Part shown: positions 5,890-8,511 of the stretch, piece after piece
How positions within the stretch are numbered: the first letter of the stretch is position 1
Layout of the letters: each line of letters starts with the position of its first letter
DNA from: Acidobacteriota bacterium
GTDB lineage: Bacteria > Acidobacteriota > UBA6911
Reading direction: 5' to 3'
Length of the DNA stretch: 8,511 nucleotides
Assembly: GCA_031254095.1 (NCBI GenBank)
Contig: JAIRVC010000351.1
Span: 1 to 8,511, forward strand
Position numbers and translations under genes: made by a program
Notes under the pieces: model-generated
Databases searched by the model: none
What the model was told of the DNA's origin: nothing
Seen by the model: only the letters and a program-made list of their open reading frames with translations

Positions 5890-6284
5890 GCGTGAAAAAA
5901 GAACTGACCTGCGTGAGATGTCCGAACGGCTGCACGATTACAGTTGAGCTGGACGAAAACGGCAAAATTCTGGTTGATGCAGAAGGGAAGCTCGCCATCG
6001 GTAAAGAGGTGGCCTGCAAGATGGGCGACGAGTGGGCGAAACAGGAGATTGAAAACCCGATGCGCACCATCGCGTCGAGCATTCCGGTTGAAAACGGCGA
6101 CTCGCTTATGGTGAGCGTGCGCACCGACCGGCCGATTCCGCTTGCGAAGATTTTCGCGGTAATGGATGAGATTCGCAAAAAGACGCTGAAAGCGCCGATT
6201 GTCATCAACGATGTGATCATCGCCAATCCCGCCGGTTGCGACACGGACATTATCGCGACAAGAGACGTCGCGAAAGCCGGCTGA
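5886..6284 (+). CDS. DUF1667 family small cysteine-motif protein
   Basis: This 132-residue protein belongs to a family (DUF1667) regularly found beside GlpA-like and NAD(FAD)-dependent dehydrogenases. The N-terminus has CVRCPNGC (C9, C12, C16) and a further cysteine, C44, in ACKMGDEWA. This resembles the Fe-S binding start of molybdopterin oxidoreductases and could hold an iron-sulfur cluster or a metal. Another cysteine, C118, precedes the family C-terminal motif DTDIIATRDV. There is no signal peptide or membrane segment, so it is expected in the cytoplasm. GGAGG (5871-5875) lies 10 nt before the ATG, which overlaps the stop of the upstream flavoprotein gene. It is the last gene of the operon and is likely an electron-transfer or assembly subunit of the dehydrogenase. 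The family is recognised; the exact function is not established from the sequence. Confidence 0.88.
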   Translation: MSVKKELTCVRCPNGCTITVELDENGKILVDAEGKLAIGKEVACKMGDEWAKQEIENPMRTIASSIPVENGDSLMVSVRTDRPIPLAKIFAVMDEIRKKTLKAPIVINDVIIANPAGCDTDIIATRDVAKAG

Positions 6285-6295
6285 TTTTTGACACA

Positions 6296-6335
6296 CTCCC
6301 TACAGATGTGGACTTGCGCCCATATCTGTAGGGAG
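6296..6335. terminator. Stem-loop between convergent genes, possible bidirectional terminator without U-tract
   Basis: Perfect 12-bp arms CTCCCTACAGAT (6296-6307) and ATCTGTAGGGAG (6324-6335) can extend by four more pairs in the plus-strand RNA, one of them G-U, to leave an 8-nt loop. It sits between the DUF1667 stop and the lepA stop, where terminators for both directions are expected. Neither side carries a run of U after the stem, so termination would need a factor, or the hairpin may instead protect the 3' ends. Confidence 0.6.
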
Positions 6336-6345
6336 CATCGGAGAG

Positions 6346-8148
6346 TTACGATTCGACTTTCAGTATGGCAAGGAAAGCTTCCTGTGGAATATCGATTTTG
6401 CCGATCCGCTTCATACGCTTTTTCCCTTCCTTTTGCTTTTCCAGCAGCTTGCGTTTGCGGCTGATGTCGCCCCCGTAACATTTGGCGATCACGTTTTTAC
6501 GCATCGCCCGCACGGTTTCCCGCGCGATGATCTTGCTGCCTATCGCGGCCTGTATGACTATCTCAAACATCTGCCTGGGTATAAGTTCCTTCATTTTTAC
6601 GGCCAGCGCGCGCCCGCGCACGATGGACGAATCCTGATGCACGATCAGTGAAAGCGCATCCACCGGATCGCCCGAAACAAGTATGTCCAGTTTGACCAGC
6701 CTTGATTCCTGATACCCTGAAAGCCGGTAGTCCAGCGAAGCGTAACCGCGCGACGCCGATTTCAGCCGGTCGTAAAAATCGAGCACTATTTCGTTCAGCG
6801 GCAGATCATACGTCACAAGCACGCGGGTGGGTGTAACGTATTCGAAGCCTTTCTGCACGCCGCGTTTTTCCTCGACAAGCTTCAATATGGGCCCCAGATA
6901 TTCGTCGCTGGTCAGAATCATGGCGGTAATAATGGGCTCTTCAAATTTCGCGATAGACGCCGGGTCGGGAAGTTTAGCCGGGTTATGAATTTCCATCACT
7001 TCCCCCCTGGCGGTAGTGACGCGATAACGTACGCCCGGCGCGGTCGTAAGCAGCGACAGATTAAATTCCCGTTCAAGGCGCTCCTGCACGATTTCCATAT
7101 GCAGAAGGCCCAGAAAACCGCAGCGGAAACCAAAGCCGAGCGCGCCGGAGGTGTCCGGTTCATAAAAGAAAGCCGAATCGTTCAATTGCAGCTTTGAAAG
7201 CGCGTCGCGCAGATCTTCATAATCGGCGCTGTTGGTCGGATAGAGCCCCGCGAAAACCATCGGCTTTATTTCCTGAAAGCCGGGAAAAGGTTCGTCGGTC
7301 GGTCGGCGTTCCTCCGTGATGGTGTCGCCGATTTTAGTGTCGGCGACGCGCTTGATATTGGCTATGACAAAGCCGACCTCGCCGACCGTCAGCGATTCGA
7401 CTTCCTGAAATTTTGGGGTAATCACGCCGACCTGTTCGACGGTGAACGACTGCTCAGTGTTTACCATGCGAATTTGCATTCCATTGCTTATCGTCCCGTC
7501 GATGACCCGCACGAGTACGATAACGCCGCGGTAAGGATCGAACCATGAATCGAAAATAAGAGCCTTGAGCGGCCTGTCGTAGTCTCCTTTGGGCGGCGGC
7601 AGACGGTGTACGATGGCCTCAAGAATTTCCTCCGTCCCGACTCCTTCCTTGGCGCTGGCTAAAATGGCGCCTTCCGTATCGAGGCCGATGATATTTTCTA
7701 TCTGGTCTTTGATGCGCGGGATATCGGCGCCGGGCAGATCGATCTTATTCAGAACGGGAATTATTTCCAGATGGTTGTCAAGCGCGAGGTAGGTATTGGC
7801 AAGCGTCTGCGCCTCGACTCCTTGCGCCGCGTCCACCACAAGGAGCGCTCCTTCGCAAGCGGAAAGGCTGCGCGACACTTCGTAGGAAAAATCGACATGC
7901 CCCGGCGTGTCGATCAGGTTCAGAATGTAATCCTCGCCGTTTTTCGCGCGATAATTCAGCCGCACGGAATGCGCCTTGATGGTGATGCCGCGCTCGCGCT
8001 CCAGATCCATAGCGTCGAGTACCTGATCCGCCATCTCGCGCTTTGTGAGCGCGCCGGTATGCTCCAGGAGACGATCCGCCAGTGTCGATTTGCCGTGATC
8101 AATATGCGCTATAATAGAAAAATTTCTTACTTTGCTGCTGTCGCCCAA
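6346..8148 (-). CDS. lepA: Elongation factor 4 (LepA), ribosome-associated GTPase
   Basis: LepA is a translational GTPase that binds the ribosome; it has been linked to back-translocation and to 30S subunit maturation. The 600-residue length matches the family (E. coli about 599). GTPase motifs are complete: AHIDHGKS (14-21), RGIT (53-56), DTPGH (80-84, with catalytic H84) and NKID (134-137). Domain II, the EF-G-like domains III and V, and the LepA-specific C-terminal domain follow. The protein ends in lysine/arginine-rich sequence and [14 protein letters not shown]. Translation starts at a TTG (8146-8148), since no ATG or GTG lies between it and the upstream in-frame stop. This start gives the family's usual N-terminus just before [13 protein letters not shown] ribosome site AAAGGG lies 9 nt upstream. 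It is convergent with the dehydrogenase operon and appears to be transcribed alone within this window. Confidence 0.98.
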   Translation of the reverse strand: MGDSSKVRNFSIIAHIDHGKSTLADRLLEHTGALTKREMADQVLDAMDLERERGITIKAHSVRLNYRAKNGEDYILNLIDTPGHVDFSYEVSRSLSACEGALLVVDAAQGVEAQTLANTYLALDNHLEIIPVLNKIDLPGADIPRIKDQIENIIGLDTEGAILASAKEGVGTEEILEAIVHRLPPPKGDYDRPLKALIFDSWFDPYRGVIVLVRVIDGTISNGMQIRMVNTEQSFTVEQVGVITPKFQEVESLTVGEVGFVIANIKRVADTKIGDTITEERRPTDEPFPGFQEIKPMVFAGLYPTNSADYEDLRDALSKLQLNDSAFFYEPDTSGALGFGFRCGFLGLLHMEIVQERLEREFNLSLLTTAPGVRYRVTTARGEVMEIHNPAKLPDPASIAKFEEPIITAMILTSDEYLGPILKLVEEKRGVQKGFEYVTPTRVLVTYDLPLNEIVLDFYDRLKSASRGYASLDYRLSGYQESRLVKLDILVSGDPVDALSLIVHQDSSIVRGRALAVKMKELIPRQMFEIVIQAAIGSKIIARETVRAMRKNVIAKCYGGDISRKRKLLEKQKEGKKRMKRIGKIDIPQEAFLAILKVES

Positions 8149-8511
8149 AGCCTGCCGCCCTTTCTTTTACGTAAACGCTGATTTAATCAGTATTTCCTTA
8201 CGCCCGCGAATGTGTTTTGATTGTTGCGCAACCAATTAATATACCGCGAAGATCGCCAAGATGCGAATGGAAGCTGATGGACTTGAATGGATATGGAGCG
8301 GCCCTGTTTGCGGCTTACGGCAAGCTACGCCTATACGGGATTTGAAGCATCGTTGTAAAACCATATGTATCAATTATTTATATTTTCGTAAAATCCGACA
8401 CGCCCCCGCCCGTCCCCCCAAGATATTAATTTTGATGCTTTTCACCCATTTGTCTTGATCCTTATGAAAAAACGATGCAATTTCACGAGATTTCACGGTA
8501 AAATCAATTTT
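8149..8511. other. Region upstream of lepA, no convincing gene
   Basis: This 360-base stretch should hold the lepA promoter on the minus strand. It contains a 13-bp palindrome, CTGATTTAATCAG (8178-8190), an imperfect dyad centred on TTGCGCAA (within 8217-8239), and a possible -10 TATATT on the minus strand next to the dyad (near 8238-8243) without a good -35. The right part is AT-rich, with a short direct repeat ATTTCACG at 8480-8487 and 8490-8497. One open frame of 65 codons (8261-8458, plus) has no protein-like features and no good ribosome site. A gene may begin beyond the right edge. Confidence 0.5.

Noticed and set aside
5688..6481. Two long antisense open frames (202 and 216 codons) over the flavoprotein, DUF1667 and lepA ends
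   Set aside because: They are shadows of strongly supported coding frames, span two convergent genes and the hairpin, and show no recognisable protein motifs.
8261..8458. 65-codon plus-strand frame near the right edge
   Set aside because: No ribosome site or protein-like composition; likely chance in an intergenic region.

Overview
The window comes from a Gram-negative (outer-membrane) bacterium. It carries a TonB energy-transducing set and the start of a TonB-dependent outer-membrane receptor. A three-gene FAD/Fe-S dehydrogenase operon of a type best known from anaerobes suggests an anaerobic or fermentative lifestyle. GC content is moderately high in genes and lower between them. The phylum cannot be fixed from the sequence alone; a PVC-type (for example Lentisphaerota/Kiritimatiellota-like) or another deep-branching Gram-negative anaerobe is a guess.

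Region 1 (about 1-2750, minus strand) is a vitamin B12 uptake operon. Reading leftward it has a candidate promoter (2722-2750), a clear cobalamin riboswitch aptamer (about 2552-2707), a structured leader of about 240 nt, then exbB, exbD, tonB and the first 123 codons of a TonB-dependent receptor that runs off the left edge. The genes are tightly packed: 1 nt between exbB and exbD, an ATGA overlap between exbD and tonB, and 25 nt between tonB and the receptor. The riboswitch implies that the receptor imports cobalamin or a related corrinoid, and that the proton-motive-force motor (ExbB/ExbD/TonB) is made only when B12 is scarce. TonB is unusual in having a glycine/serine-rich periplasmic linker.

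Region 2 (3149-6284, plus strand) is a translationally coupled three-gene operon. It encodes a GlpA/LhgO-type FAD dehydrogenase with a C-terminal BFD-like [2Fe-2S] domain, a pyridine-nucleotide-disulfide-type FAD oxidoreductase, and a small cysteine-motif protein of the DUF1667 family. The three probably form one complex that oxidises glycerol-3-phosphate or a 2-hydroxyacid and passes electrons on. The substrate is not proven and no glycerol kinase or facilitator gene is present.

Region 3 (6346-8148, minus strand) is a full-length lepA (elongation factor 4) with a TTG start, convergent with region 2. A strong stem-loop without a U-tract lies between them (6296-6335). The last 360 bases, upstream of lepA, hold no convincing gene but contain a few dyad-symmetric sites.
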